A DNA stretch of 64,000 nt from Desulfovibrio inopinatus DSM 10711. Lineage in GTDB: Bacteria > Desulfobacterota > Desulfovibrionia > Desulfovibrionales > Desulfovibrionaceae. The DNA lies in assembly GCF_000429305.1 (NCBI RefSeq), contig NZ_AUBP01000002.1:310001-374000 (forward strand), written 5' to 3'. Positions 1 through 9,705 of this stretch are shown piece after piece; position 1 is the stretch's first letter; every line of letters begins with the position of its first letter. A model generated the notes under the pieces. The model was not told where the DNA came from and made no database searches. It saw only the letters and a program-made list of their open reading frames with translations. The position numbers and the translations under genes were made by a program.

Positions 1-200
1 TTGAGAAGTAGATTGTGTTGATTCAAATTGAATACGATAGTCCTCTGCAGTCAAACGGATATCTTGTTTTTCAGTGAAGCTAGACACTCGGGGGTTTGTG
101 TTTCATTATATGTTCGATTTCGTGTCTGACAGGGGCAAAGACGTCGCTCTCGGAGACGACACATTTTCTCAACGATACTATACAGAGGAATGTGTGAGAA

Positions 201-3200
201 GTGTCGTTGAGGGAAGTCCGTATCTGGCCGTTTGTATGTGGGGAAGGAATGAACACGCGCAATACGCTCTCGTTCCAGCAGAGCGAAAATGACTTTTTAC
301 AGCTTCTTTTCCAAAAAGTGCAGGGAAGTCTCGCCATCATCCAGGATGGACACATTCAGTTGTGCACCCGTTATTTCGCGAAAATGCTTGGCTATTCTCA
401 AGAAGAACTGCTTTTCAAAAATATGAGGACTGTGATCCACCCCGAGCACGAAGACCGTATGCTCACGTATTACACCACACGTTCTCCGGGAGAAGAGGGG
501 AGTCAATGCATTGAGTGTAAGGTGGTCACAAAATCGGGAGAAATATTGTGGCTGAATGTCTCCAGTTCTTTGGTTGAGTGGGATGGGAAGCCCGCCGCTC
601 TCGATGTGTATGCAGATATAACCGAGTTCAAACATGCTGAACAGGAACTTCGAGAAAGCGAGGAGCGGCTTGGTCTGGCATTAGACATCGTCAACGAGGG
701 GATCTGGGATTGGTTCGTCGAAACAAGTGAAGCGCATTTTAATGCCGCGTGGTTCTCTATGCTTGGGTACACACCGAGCGAATTTCCTCAAAGTTTGTCG
801 ACATGGGAGCAACTTGTCCATCCTGAAGATTTTCCCGAAGCAGAACGTCGTATCAAACAGCATCTGAAGGATGACACGCCAATTGATATTTTGTTCCGTA
901 TGTGCACCAAGTCCGGTGGTTACCGTTGGATTAATTCCAAAGGTCAAGTTGTAGAGCGGGATGCAGCCGACCAACCTATTCGAGTGATTGGAATTCATTT
1001 AGACGTTACCGATCGTATTATGGCTGAACGCGCGCTCAAAGAGAGCGAAGAGCGATTCAAAGCACTTCATGATGCATCGTCCGGTGGCATTATTATTCAT
1101 GACCAAGGAATCATCATCGACTGTAACAAGAGAATTTCGGATATCTCGGGCTATGCCATAGACGAACTTATAGGAATGAATGGGATTCTCCTCGTTGCCG
1201 AAGATTCTCGCGATACCGTCATGCAAATGATTACCGCTGAGTATGAAAAGCCTTACGACGTCGTTGGGTTGCGTAAGAATGGTGAGAAATACCCACTCCA
1301 AGTTGAGGGTCGAAATTTTTCGTATGCGGGAAATATGGTCCGTGTCGTGGAGTTTCGCGACATTACTGAAGTTCGGCGGGCGCAAGAGGAACGTGCTGTA
1401 TTAAAGGCTCGTTTGGAAGCCCTCTGGCAGGTTTCGCGAATGGTTGAGGCCGATTACGCCTCACTCTGTAATATGATGTTGCGTGAAGTGCAGCTGATGA
1501 CAGCAAGCGAGTTTGCTTTTTTCGGTTTTCTCGACAAAAGCAACGAAAGTATGACGTTGCAAGCGTGGTCCCCGGACGCGAAAGCGGAATGTTCCGTTGC
1601 GGAAAGTAAAATCGTTTTCCCTATTCATAAGTCGAGTATGTGGGCCAAAGCCATACGGGAGCAACGTAGCGTCATTGTCAATGATTATGAAAATTCTTTA
1701 GAATCGAAAAGAGAACTCCCCCAAGGCCATATCCCAATCCATCGTCTGCTCATGATACCCCTTGTTCGCAATGGCGTGGTTGAAGCAATGGCAGCTGTCG
1801 CCAACAAGGCAAATGACTACACAGAGGAAGATGCTTCGCAGATCTCCGCATTTGTAACCAATGTCATGCTTCTTTTGGAAAGACGAACGATGGAAGAAGA
1901 GCTCAAAGAAAGCGAGAAAAAGCTTTCCATGGCCTTGGAAATGGCGCTCATGGGCCAGTGGGAGCTGGACTTGCAGACGTTGACGTTCACGTTCAATGAG
2001 CAGTTTTATAAAATTTATGGAACCAGCGCTCTGCATGAAGGCGGAATGTTTATGTCTGCCGAAACGTATTCTCGCAATTTCACTCACCCTGATGAAGCTG
2101 AACTCGTTTCTTCAGAAATTATTAAAATTATGAACCATGAATATGATGAAGAGCGCGCTCAGCTCGAACATCGCATTGTGAGAAGAGATGGTGAAGTCAG
2201 GCATATTGTCGTTCGGTTTGCTATCATAACAGATGAATTTAATCGTCCTATAAAGACTATCGGAGTCAATCAGGATATAACTTTACATAAACTGGCCGAA
2301 GAAGAGATGGCCAACCAAAGGAGGCGGTTGGCAGACATCATTCAGGGAACCAATGTTGGGACGTGGGAATGGAACGTTCAAACCGGTGAAACAGTTTATA
2401 ACGAACGCTGGGCCGACATCATTGGCTACAGTTTAGCCGAAATTTCGCCCACGACCTCCGATACTTGGGTGAAGTGCGTCCATCCGGATGATTTGAAAGT
2501 TTCAAACGCGTTGTTGGATGATCACTTCAACGGGGACCTTGATTATTATGAATGCGAGGTTCGGTTGAGACATAAAAGCGGGGATTGGGTCTGGATTTTG
2601 GATCGAGGCAAAGTTTCCACATGGACAGCAGACGGCAAGCCTTTGCTGATGTCGGGGACGCATCAAGATATCACCGAAAAGAAGCGAGATGAGGAAAAAA
2701 TACATCATCTTGCTACACACGATATGTTGACGGACTTGCCTTCTCTCAGGCTGGCGAAGGATCGTATTCAAGTCTCTTTGGCAACAGCTCAACGTAAGGG
2801 GGTGTTGTCGGCTGTTTTGTTCATTGATTTAGATGGATTCAAGGGTGTCAACGACCAGTTTGGGCACGATGCCGGGGATGCTTTACTCAAAGAAATTGCC
2901 AAACGATTAACGCAATGCGTGCGTAAAATGGACACTGTGGCGCGTCTTGGCGGTGATGAATTTTTAGTTATCTTATCTGAACTTCAGGCTCAAAAGGATG
3001 CTGCGGTCGTTGCGGAGAAAATAGTGAACACTGTTAAAGCTCCGTTTATGTACATGAACAAGGAAATTCAGGTCGGCGCCAGCGTTGGTATTTCCGTATG
3101 TGGGAAGAGCTGTGCGGAAATGGATATCGACCGTTTCATCAAACAAGCCGACGAGGCCATGTATTACATCAAAAAGTCGGGTAAAAACGGTTACACTTTT

Positions 3201-3215
3201 ACGAATTCCTGTTGA
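201..3215 (+). CDS. Multi-PAS/GAF sensor diguanylate cyclase
   Basis: Predicted soluble sensor that makes cyclic di-GMP from two GTP. Domains in order: PAS (about 20-145), PAS_3-like (150-277), PAS (280-395), GAF (405-565), PAS (570-700), PAS (705-830) and a C-terminal GGDEF domain (835-1000). The GGDEF motif is intact at residues 917-921 and is preceded by RKMD, a product-inhibition I-site (RxxD) five residues upstream. No EAL or HD-GYP domain and no membrane segment is seen, so the signals are probably cytoplasmic. The GTG at 201 has AGAGGAA upstream. An ATG at 249 is the alternative, but its AAGGA abuts the start codon. It stands alone, with about 480 bases before the next gene. The ligand is not predictable. 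Confidence 0.9.
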   Translation: MSLREVRIWPFVCGEGMNTRNTLSFQQSENDFLQLLFQKVQGSLAIIQDGHIQLCTRYFAKMLGYSQEELLFKNMRTVIHPEHEDRMLTYYTTRSPGEEGSQCIECKVVTKSGEILWLNVSSSLVEWDGKPAALDVYADITEFKHAEQELRESEERLGLALDIVNEGIWDWFVETSEAHFNAAWFSMLGYTPSEFPQSLSTWEQLVHPEDFPEAERRIKQHLKDDTPIDILFRMCTKSGGYRWINSKGQVVERDAADQPIRVIGIHLDVTDRIMAERALKESEERFKALHDASSGGIIIHDQGIIIDCNKRISDISGYAIDELIGMNGILLVAEDSRDTVMQMITAEYEKPYDVVGLRKNGEKYPLQVEGRNFSYAGNMVRVVEFRDITEVRRAQEERAVLKARLEALWQVSRMVEADYASLCNMMLREVQLMTASEFAFFGFLDKSNESMTLQAWSPDAKAECSVAESKIVFPIHKSSMWAKAIREQRSVIVNDYENSLESKRELPQGHIPIHRLLMIPLVRNGVVEAMAAVANKANDYTEEDASQISAFVTNVMLLLERRTMEEELKESEKKLSMALEMALMGQWELDLQTLTFTFNEQFYKIYGTSALHEGGMFMSAETYSRNFTHPDEAELVSSEIIKIMNHEYDEERAQLEHRIVRRDGEVRHIVVRFAIITDEFNRPIKTIGVNQDITLHKLAEEEMANQRRRLADIIQGTNVGTWEWNVQTGETVYNERWADIIGYSLAEISPTTSDTWVKCVHPDDLKVSNALLDDHFNGDLDYYECEVRLRHKSGDWVWILDRGKVSTWTADGKPLLMSGTHQDITEKKRDEEKIHHLATHDMLTDLPSLRLAKDRIQVSLATAQRKGVLSAVLFIDLDGFKGVNDQFGHDAGDALLKEIAKRLTQCVRKMDTVARLGGDEFLVILSELQAQKDAAVVAEKIVNTVKAPFMYMNKEIQVGASVGISVCGKSCAEMDIDRFIKQADEAMYYIKKSGKNGYTFTNSC

Positions 3216-3692
3216 AATAATACGAGCAAACTCTTTCATGGTAGGGTTGTTCTGTATATTCATACATGTGGTGCTGTATTGTAGAAGGATTGATGAATTG
3301 TCAGGATATATGTAATGGGTCTTGATCTGTCGACAAAACGGCTTGCAGGTTCAACTCGACAGAGTAATCATGTATTTTTTTAAAACATAGTGGACATAAA
3401 GCGTAGCGTCGATAAAATCGATTGCAATACCTGGTCAAAAAGAAGCTCTTTTTTCTGCGAAGGATTCCTCATTGTAGCGAGAAAAATCTATTTTAATTAA
3501 CGCTCAACAGCGTGTATTTTCACTTTTGTATTTTGGTGATAAACAATTCAGGGCATTCTGATCATTTTACTCTGTGATGAAACTGCATAGGATATCTGTT
3601 GTGGTCATCGTGTAAAGAGAAAAATGATGGCACTTTGTTGTATCATACCGGTATATAAACTGGTTTCATCGTTTTCAAAATAGAGGAGAGTC
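3216..3692. other. Intergenic region, no gene seen
   Basis: About 480 bases between the cyclase and the solute-binding protein. I see no coding pattern, no strong hairpin with a T-run and no tRNA-like structure. It presumably carries the promoter of the binding protein/kinase pair. A Shine-Dalgarno sequence (GAGGAGAG) lies just before the ATG at 3693. Confidence 0.4.
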
Positions 3693-5144
3693 ATGGGCAT
3701 TCGAGGACTTCTTTGGAGGCATTCTCTCTTTATCATTTTGTTTTTGATGTGTTGTACGCCAGGGCAGCTTTTTGCAAAATCATGGTGGACGCAGGCTGCA
3801 GAACCGTATGAAGGTATCACGCTACGTGGAATCAGTGAAAGCACGACCTCTTCTCGCTACGTCAAGGATGTCCTCTGCAAGAAATTTGAGGACGAGACAG
3901 GTATCAAGGTGGAGTTGGAATTGCTTCCCTGGACGGACATGCATGACCGGAGTATCCAGGATATGGCCACGAATACGGGGGTTTATGACTTCGTTTATGT
4001 GGAACAAGACATTATTTCCGCCTATCTTAAACAACAGTATCTTGTAGATTTGACCGTCGCTTTGGACAATAATGCTCGTCTACGTGCTCCGGACTTTAGC
4101 TTCGATAATTTCACCTCGTTTCTTGACTACTTTCGCGATGTCCAAAAGGGACATGTTTACGCTATTCCGATGGAATCCTTTCTCAAAGTGTTGGTCTATC
4201 AAAAACAACTTTTCGAAGATCCAACCATCCAAGCTGCCTTTGTCAAAGAGTACGGCTACGCATTGGCGCCTCCTGAAACTCCGGCCCAATATCGGGACAT
4301 CGCCGCCTTCTTTACGGCATGGGGCAAGCAACATGGCCTGGAACTTTGGGGCAGCACGCAGCAAGCTTCCTTAGAACATCCTGCCGCGTTTTATGAACTG
4401 GTTGAATCCATTTTCCCCATGTTTGGCCTCTATAATTGGGGGATTAATCCAAAGACGCTTCGAGCCTCTCAGGTCAACGGCGGTACACTCAATAGTGAGC
4501 TGGCCAAGAAAGCCTTTCGATTCTGGCTGGATATGCTTCAATACAGCCCACCCGAGGCCTATGGATCGACGTGGGATGAGACCGTATTGACATACGCTTC
4601 CGGCCGTGCAGCCATGATGTTGATATATACTGAGAATCTTCCCTGGATTGCCACAGATCCAATCCGTTCGAAAATTGTTGGGAATATTGGCATTGCTCTC
4701 CCGCCTCTTGTTCCTGGAGTCCTCAAAAATGCTGAACAGGGGAAAGGGTACATTGGCTATTACGATGGAGGAGCCTTCGGATTGCCGAAAGACTCACGAA
4801 ATCAAGAAGCGACGTTGCTCTGGTTGCAGTACATTGGTCGGCCCGAGCTTCAGGTCGACTGGGCATTGAATTCCGGCCGCGTTGTGCACCGAGCCACATT
4901 GGACGATCCTCAAGTAAAGGCCCAGGATAAACGTTTCGGTGGGTACTTTACGCTTTTGCAGAAATACGGAGATCTTTTTGCCGGCGCACCGCCCTTTGAA
5001 TTTCATGCTGCCGTACGAGATGTCATTTCACCATATATCACGATGGCTATTCGCAAGGAGCTGACACCGGAGGAGGCTTTGGACCAGGCTGCTGTTGCTG
5101 TGGACACAACACTCCAAGAAATGGGATATGGAAGTCACTCATGA
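3693..5144 (+). CDS. Extracellular solute-binding protein (family 1 type)
   Basis: Periplasmic binding protein of 483 aa, about the length of the sugar-type (SBP family 1) class. The N-terminus has a basic start, a hydrophobic core (SLFIILFLMCC) and an AxA-like cleavage region near QLFAKS. The mature start ITLRGISEST and the FEDETGIKVELELLPW segment are typical of the first lobe of this class. No ABC permease or ATPase is adjacent. The next gene starts 15 bases later and encodes a periplasm-facing histidine kinase, so the protein more likely presents a ligand to the kinase than feeds a transporter (inference). The good GAGGAGAG ribosome site supports the ATG used. The ligand is unknown. Confidence 0.85.
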   Translation: MGIRGLLWRHSLFIILFLMCCTPGQLFAKSWWTQAAEPYEGITLRGISESTTSSRYVKDVLCKKFEDETGIKVELELLPWTDMHDRSIQDMATNTGVYDFVYVEQDIISAYLKQQYLVDLTVALDNNARLRAPDFSFDNFTSFLDYFRDVQKGHVYAIPMESFLKVLVYQKQLFEDPTIQAAFVKEYGYALAPPETPAQYRDIAAFFTAWGKQHGLELWGSTQQASLEHPAAFYELVESIFPMFGLYNWGINPKTLRASQVNGGTLNSELAKKAFRFWLDMLQYSPPEAYGSTWDETVLTYASGRAAMMLIYTENLPWIATDPIRSKIVGNIGIALPPLVPGVLKNAEQGKGYIGYYDGGAFGLPKDSRNQEATLLWLQYIGRPELQVDWALNSGRVVHRATLDDPQVKAQDKRFGGYFTLLQKYGDLFAGAPPFEFHAAVRDVISPYITMAIRKELTPEEALDQAAVAVDTTLQEMGYGSHS

Positions 5145-5159
5145 AGCGATGGTTTTGAT

Positions 5160-7574
5160 ATGAGTAACACCTGGTTGTTTTTCAGGTTCTCAAGCATTCG
5201 CAGTCGTCTGCTTTTGGCCAGCGTTCTGTTGGTCATCATACCCATGCTGACGGTGAGTTTTACCTCCATCTGGATGCAGTTGGACGAGGGCAAAGAACGC
5301 GTATTAGATCGGCTGACAGCCGTGGTGAGTTTCAAGAAAAGCCAGTTGGTCAGTTGGACCCAGTCGTTATTGCAGGAACTGGATACGGTGATGGGACCGG
5401 GGAATATGCGTTGGCATGCCTCGGTAGTTGTCCAAAAATCGCCCTCCCTTGCTCTGTTTTGGCAAGGTTCCTACAACAAAATGCAGATAAATCTCATCAG
5501 TTTTTTGACGAAAAGCCGGAGTGTGGAAGAGGTTTTCTTCCTGAACGCAAACGGCACGGTCGTCTTGTCTACCAACGCCGCGCTGGAGGGCGCGCAGTAC
5601 AGCAATGCCTTCTTCTTCATACAAGGCATGGCTGGAAAGAAAACCGTCTCGACCTTGGCGCCGGGCTCACATGACGAACTCTCAGTTGTGGCGGCCGTTC
5701 CGGTGGAGACCGAGGGAGGCCTTGTCCTTGGCGTGTTGGCGGGGAAGGCTGATTTGGTACGTCTGGAAAACGTTCTTGCGGAGCGTTCCGGTTTGGGGCG
5801 TACCGGCCTTTCGTATCTCATACGAAAAGACGGCGTCGTGCTCACTCCCACTGGACATGGACTCAATATCAGCAATATCCCTCCACCTCCTTCCACGTAT
5901 TGGACACACTCCCAAGATATGCCGAAAGGGCAGGAGTACACGAATCTCCAAGGGGAAAAAGTCATTGGGTGCCGTCTGGAGATTCCGGTACTGGAAGCGA
6001 TGTTGGTCGTTGAACAAAGCCGGGAAGAGGCGTTTGCTACGACCTTCAAAGCCATGCGAATAGACTTTGTGGTCGGATTTTTCGCACTCATGCTGGCGGT
6101 GGGAGCAGGGTTGATCATAAATAAATCTTTTACCAAACCTTTGGCGGCTTTGACGGCTACGGCAGCCGCTATTACCGCCGGAGAGTTGCGATCCGAAGCG
6201 ACTGTGCAGGGACCGGATGAATTTCGGCACCTGTCTACGGCCTTCAACACCATGACGCACAGGCTTGGTGAGTTGGTCACGGGATTGCAAAAGGAAGTGG
6301 CCGAACGAAAGAAAGCACAGGAGGCCACGCGTGAAAGCGAGGATCGTTTCCGTACGCTCGTGGCGAATATTCCGGGCGTTACGTATCGTCGACATGTAGA
6401 CGACGATGTACGTTTGGTTGTGGAGTTCGTGAGCGATGAGATCAGCAACCTCTGCGGGTATCCTGCCGAAGAGTTTGTGGCGGACTGCGTACGAAGCTAT
6501 GATAGCATCATCCATCCGGAGGATATTGAGAAGGCTCGACAGACGCTTGAGGAACATATTCGCTTACGAAAACCGTATACGTTGGAATACCGCATTCTCA
6601 CGGCTGAAGGCAAAGAGCGTTGGGTGTTCGAGCGAGGTCGTCCCGTGCTTTCACCGGATGGCGAACTCCTGTTTCTTGACGGTGTTATTTTTGATGAAAC
6701 CGAGCGCAAATTGGTCCAAGAGCAATTGGCGGAATTGAATAGACGGTTGGAAGATCTTGTCGAGGCTCGTACCAGTGAGCTCACAAACAAGACAATCGAA
6801 TTGGAAGCAGCAAATGCGCAACTTCGTCAGCTGGATAATCTGAAATCCATACTTATGACGTCCGTGTCCCATGACATCAGGACTCCACTGACCTCGGTGT
6901 TGGGGTATGCCAAGCTCGTGATTAAAACATTCGAAAGAACCTTTATACCGCTGTGCTCCGACGATCCCTCCTTGCTTTGCAAAGGGGAGCGGGTGGCCGC
7001 CAATCTGCAAGTCATTAAAGAAGAAGGAGAACGTCTGACACGGCTGGTTAATGACTTTCTTGATCTTTCTAAAATCGAATCGGGGCGGATGTCCTGGAGT
7101 GACAGTCTTGTCTCCGTCGAGGACATGGTCAAAATGGCTTTGCGGGTACTTGAAGGGGAGTACAAGAAACGTGACAATTTGAGCGTTTCTGCTCAATTGG
7201 AACCCGATTTGCCGCAACTCTCGGTCGATCCGGACAGAGTGATTCAGGTTCTCGTCAATCTTCTGCATAATGCCATAAAATTTACGGCGCATGGCAGTGT
7301 GACGCTGTATGCGGAGCAACGAGACCAAGCTGTACGTATCAGCATTGTAGATACCGGCATCGGACTTACGACACAAAACATCGAACATATTTTCGATGAG
7401 TTCTACCAGGTGACCGCAGATACCTTAACGGAAGCAAACAAAGGCACTGGTTTAGGTCTTTCCATCTGTAAACGTATATTGGAACACTATCATGGCCGTA
7501 TTTGGGCTGAGTCAGAGCAGGGCAAAGGCGCCACGTTCCACATTGAATTTCCCACCGGTCAGACTGAAGTCTGA
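5160..7574 (+). CDS. Membrane sensor histidine kinase (sensor-HAMP-PAS-HisKA-HATPase)
   Basis: 804-aa kinase. A first membrane helix (about 14-37) is followed by a periplasmic Cache-like sensor region (40-300), a second helix (about 300-322, FALMLAVGAGLII), HAMP (323-376), PAS (395-515), a coiled coil and the kinase core. The H-box SVSHDIRTPLTSVLGY places the phospho-acceptor at His571. N-box (NLLHNAIKF), G1 (DTGIGL), F (IFDEFYQ) and G2 (GTGLGLSICKRI) motifs are all present, so it should be catalytically active. No receiver domain is fused and no response regulator gene lies nearby, so its output partner is outside the window. It is probably co-transcribed with the solute-binding protein 15 bases upstream. 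Confidence 0.92.
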   Translation: MSNTWLFFRFSSIRSRLLLASVLLVIIPMLTVSFTSIWMQLDEGKERVLDRLTAVVSFKKSQLVSWTQSLLQELDTVMGPGNMRWHASVVVQKSPSLALFWQGSYNKMQINLISFLTKSRSVEEVFFLNANGTVVLSTNAALEGAQYSNAFFFIQGMAGKKTVSTLAPGSHDELSVVAAVPVETEGGLVLGVLAGKADLVRLENVLAERSGLGRTGLSYLIRKDGVVLTPTGHGLNISNIPPPPSTYWTHSQDMPKGQEYTNLQGEKVIGCRLEIPVLEAMLVVEQSREEAFATTFKAMRIDFVVGFFALMLAVGAGLIINKSFTKPLAALTATAAAITAGELRSEATVQGPDEFRHLSTAFNTMTHRLGELVTGLQKEVAERKKAQEATRESEDRFRTLVANIPGVTYRRHVDDDVRLVVEFVSDEISNLCGYPAEEFVADCVRSYDSIIHPEDIEKARQTLEEHIRLRKPYTLEYRILTAEGKERWVFERGRPVLSPDGELLFLDGVIFDETERKLVQEQLAELNRRLEDLVEARTSELTNKTIELEAANAQLRQLDNLKSILMTSVSHDIRTPLTSVLGYAKLVIKTFERTFIPLCSDDPSLLCKGERVAANLQVIKEEGERLTRLVNDFLDLSKIESGRMSWSDSLVSVEDMVKMALRVLEGEYKKRDNLSVSAQLEPDLPQLSVDPDRVIQVLVNLLHNAIKFTAHGSVTLYAEQRDQAVRISIVDTGIGLTTQNIEHIFDEFYQVTADTLTEANKGTGLGLSICKRILEHYHGRIWAESEQGKGATFHIEFPTGQTEV

Positions 7575-7695
7575 ACACACGTTGCTCAATTTCAATGAGT
7601 CTTCTGTCCGTGGATATGCGAGAAAGGAGGGACAGAATTTGACCCCCCTTTTGAGTGCTGCAATCGTTTCAATTCCAATACTGTTCACTCCAAAA

Positions 7696-7738
7696 GGAAA
7701 AAGGCCTGGGAGAATATTTCCCAGGCCTTATGCTTTTT
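7696..7738. terminator. Bidirectional rho-independent terminator
   Basis: GGCCTGGGA (7703-7711) pairs with TCCCAGGCC (7719-7727) around a 7-base loop. There is an A-run before it and a T-run after it, so it can serve both the kinase gene and the convergent methyltransferase gene. The same GGCCTGG stem recurs in the ssrA-linked terminators at 12.0, 17.2 and 26.3 kb. Confidence 0.8.
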
Positions 7739-7830
7739 CGTGAAGCAGGAGAAAGCACTTTGCATCCACAACCTGTGTTGCTTGTCGTTGCAGTGAGAGC
7801 TTCTACGCCAAAGTGATCAACTACTCGTCA

Positions 7831-8850
7831 TTATGAAGGCACCGGTGCTTTTTGCGCTGCGATGAGGAGTCCGCTTCGTCGTTTGCCAGCAGGAGAGGAA
7901 AGGATATTCGAGAACCCTGCCGCGTTTAGGGCGTTTTTCAATTGGCTTCCTTCAATAAAATGGGTTGAATAGCCTGCCATGCGAGTGATGAACTGCACGG
8001 CGATGACGTAATTCTTGTCGAGATCTCCACTCGGATTGAGGTGATGAGACACGAACCATCCGCCTGGTTTCAATGCCGCATGAAAGATGTGAGCGAATTG
8101 TTCCAACTCATTTATGAAAGCATACAGAATGTGTGATGTTAAGATCAGGTCATAATGGTTCTCTCGAAGGTGATTCTTGCGGAGATCGAAGGGGATAGCG
8201 CTCAATCGTTGGCTTAGCCCACGATCGGCAATGCGTTTTTCGGCGGCCTTGGCAACGTGGTCCAAGTCCAGCAAGTCGCCCTTCATGGCTGGATATCGTT
8301 CCAGAAGAGACAGAGAAAACTCACCGTGGTTCCCGCCGATGTCACAAATTCGACCCGATTGATCGAGGCCTGGTAATCGGGAAATGAAGGCGATGGTGTC
8401 TTGTAAGGCGCCCATGTGAGCGTGCTGGAGGGTGCCGATCATGTTGTCTTCAAGTCCCCATCCTTCATCGACATCTTCGCGTATTTGGGACTTCCCCTGC
8501 AGCATCCTCAGAAGGTTATGCTGCACAGTTTCATTAAAGCGGGCATGGAGTTCAAGAGCCTTTCCCTGATAAAAAGGGGAGGTGGAGACGAGGTGTTCGC
8601 TGGCCGTCATAGTATTAGAATATCCATCTGGTCCCTGTTCCAACAATCCTTTTCCCGTGAGGATATCAAGAAGAGCTTCGGTTTCATTTGTTTGGAAATC
8701 ATGCATTTCAGCGACTTGAGCAGCTGTCAGTGGACCATTGTCCAGTGTGTCGAAAATATTCTGGCGCACGCTTTCCAGAATTGCACCAAACACAACACGC
8801 TGCATCATGGATGTTTCGACAAAAGAAAAATCGGTTTTTGGAGACTGCAT
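7831..8850 (-). CDS. O-methyltransferase, acetylserotonin/hydroxyneurosporene type
   Basis: 339-aa SAM-dependent methyltransferase of the two-domain small-molecule O-methyltransferase class. The N-terminal about 100 residues look like the winged-helix dimerisation domain (DNGPLTAAQVAEMHDF). The catalytic domain has the SAM-binding stretch RICDIGGNHGEFSLSLLE near residues 165-182 and an acidic LLDLDH strand. The ATG has GAGGAG upstream. A short coding remnant ends 18 bases before this start, so it was probably the last gene of a now broken minus-strand operon. The substrate is not predictable. Confidence 0.85.
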   Translation of the reverse strand: MQSPKTDFSFVETSMMQRVVFGAILESVRQNIFDTLDNGPLTAAQVAEMHDFQTNETEALLDILTGKGLLEQGPDGYSNTMTASEHLVSTSPFYQGKALELHARFNETVQHNLLRMLQGKSQIREDVDEGWGLEDNMIGTLQHAHMGALQDTIAFISRLPGLDQSGRICDIGGNHGEFSLSLLERYPAMKGDLLDLDHVAKAAEKRIADRGLSQRLSAIPFDLRKNHLRENHYDLILTSHILYAFINELEQFAHIFHAALKPGGWFVSHHLNPSGDLDKNYVIAVQFITRMAGYSTHFIEGSQLKNALNAAGFSNILSSPAGKRRSGLLIAAQKAPVPS

Positions 8851-8867
8851 TGCTGAACTCCTCTTGG

Positions 8868-9000
8868 CTAGGGGGTGTTGACAGGTTTGATGATGAGTTC
8901 CTTTCTGACCTCGATCACCTCTGGCAGGGCCAATTCGTGAAAGAATATTCTTGTCGTTGAATATCCGTTGAAACCGTGTCTCAAGTTCAGTCTCAATGCT
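8868..9000 (-). pseudogene. Possible 3' stump of a gene upstream of the methyltransferase
   Basis: The minus strand reads as protein-like sequence in two frames that would join by a frameshift: one frame gives IETELETRFQRIFNDKN, the other runs through HELALPEVIEVRKEL to a TAG at 8868-8870, just before the methyltransferase ribosome site. I could not assign a family. It could be chance. Confidence 0.3.
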
Positions 9001-9155
9001 GATGACGGTTTATTTTGGGGGCTTGCATATATTGAAGGGATAAACAATCTGTTCGATGCAATGTCTGCGCTGGTTAGAAGTGTTTCTCTTCGGATCTTGA
9101 CTCCTTGTAAGTGTAAGATTCTTCATCAACTCAAATGGATCGTTATTTTATCGAG

Positions 9156-9168
9156 AATGAAATTCATT
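9156..9168. promoter_or_regulatory. Candidate operator palindrome before the broken TetR gene
   Basis: AATGAA-A-TTCATT is a perfect 6-1-6 dyad about 45 bases before the remnant start of the TetR gene. It could be the TetR autoregulatory operator or a Fur-family site. Support is only the symmetry and position. Confidence 0.35.
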
Positions 9169-9212
9169 TTCAATTTAATGTCAAGCAGGAGACGTTTATA
9201 AAAATGAAATAA

Positions 9213-9686
9213 GAAGAGCCAGAAGAAAGAAACGATGTGGATGGGACATTATACCATTACTTCGCGAATAAGATCGAGCTGCTTCAGATATTGCAAGAGA
9301 ATTTTGAAAAAGAGATTATCGGTCGAATTCAGTCTCGTATGGAAAACTGTCCTGCAGATGATTGGCGTGGACGTATGAAAGCATGGATTGATGGGGCGGT
9401 GGATGCGTATTTCGATTTGAGCGAACTTCATGATATCGTGATTTATGGTTCCGGAATGCCGTTCCGGAATGCCATGGCTGATTCAATAATAACGAGACAT
9501 CTTGCAGAGTTGATTCATGAAGGTGCCGAGGCGGGAGCCTGGCACGCTGATGATATCCGTTGGACGGCAGGGATGATGTTCTATAGCTTTCGCGGTGGTT
9601 GTGACGAGGCGATGATAGGAACTCAACCTGCTGAAAATATTCCTCAAAAACTTTACGATCTCTTTGTACGAATATTGGGTATGTGA
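9213..9686 (+). pseudogene. TetR-family regulator lacking most of its HTH
   Basis: The reading frame begins inside the recognition-helix end of a TetR HTH (VDGTLYHYFANKIELL), a motif that normally sits near residue 40. Only a few codons precede it: a possible original start (ATG at 9204) is followed two codons later by an in-frame TAA. The C-terminal ligand-binding part is about complete and ends at 9686, 19 bases before the HAD gene. The simplest reading is an internal deletion that removed about 35 codons of the DNA-binding domain. If translated from the GTG at 9237, the product could bind ligand but not DNA. Confidence 0.75.
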
Positions 9687-9705
9687 TTCACGGGGGAGGT
9701 GCTTC

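Noticed and set aside
5471-6448. Long open frame antisense to the histidine kinase (325 codons)
   Set aside because: It lies opposite a gene with complete kinase motifs, is rich in Ser/Thr/Arg as expected for a shadow frame, and has no family motif or ribosome site.
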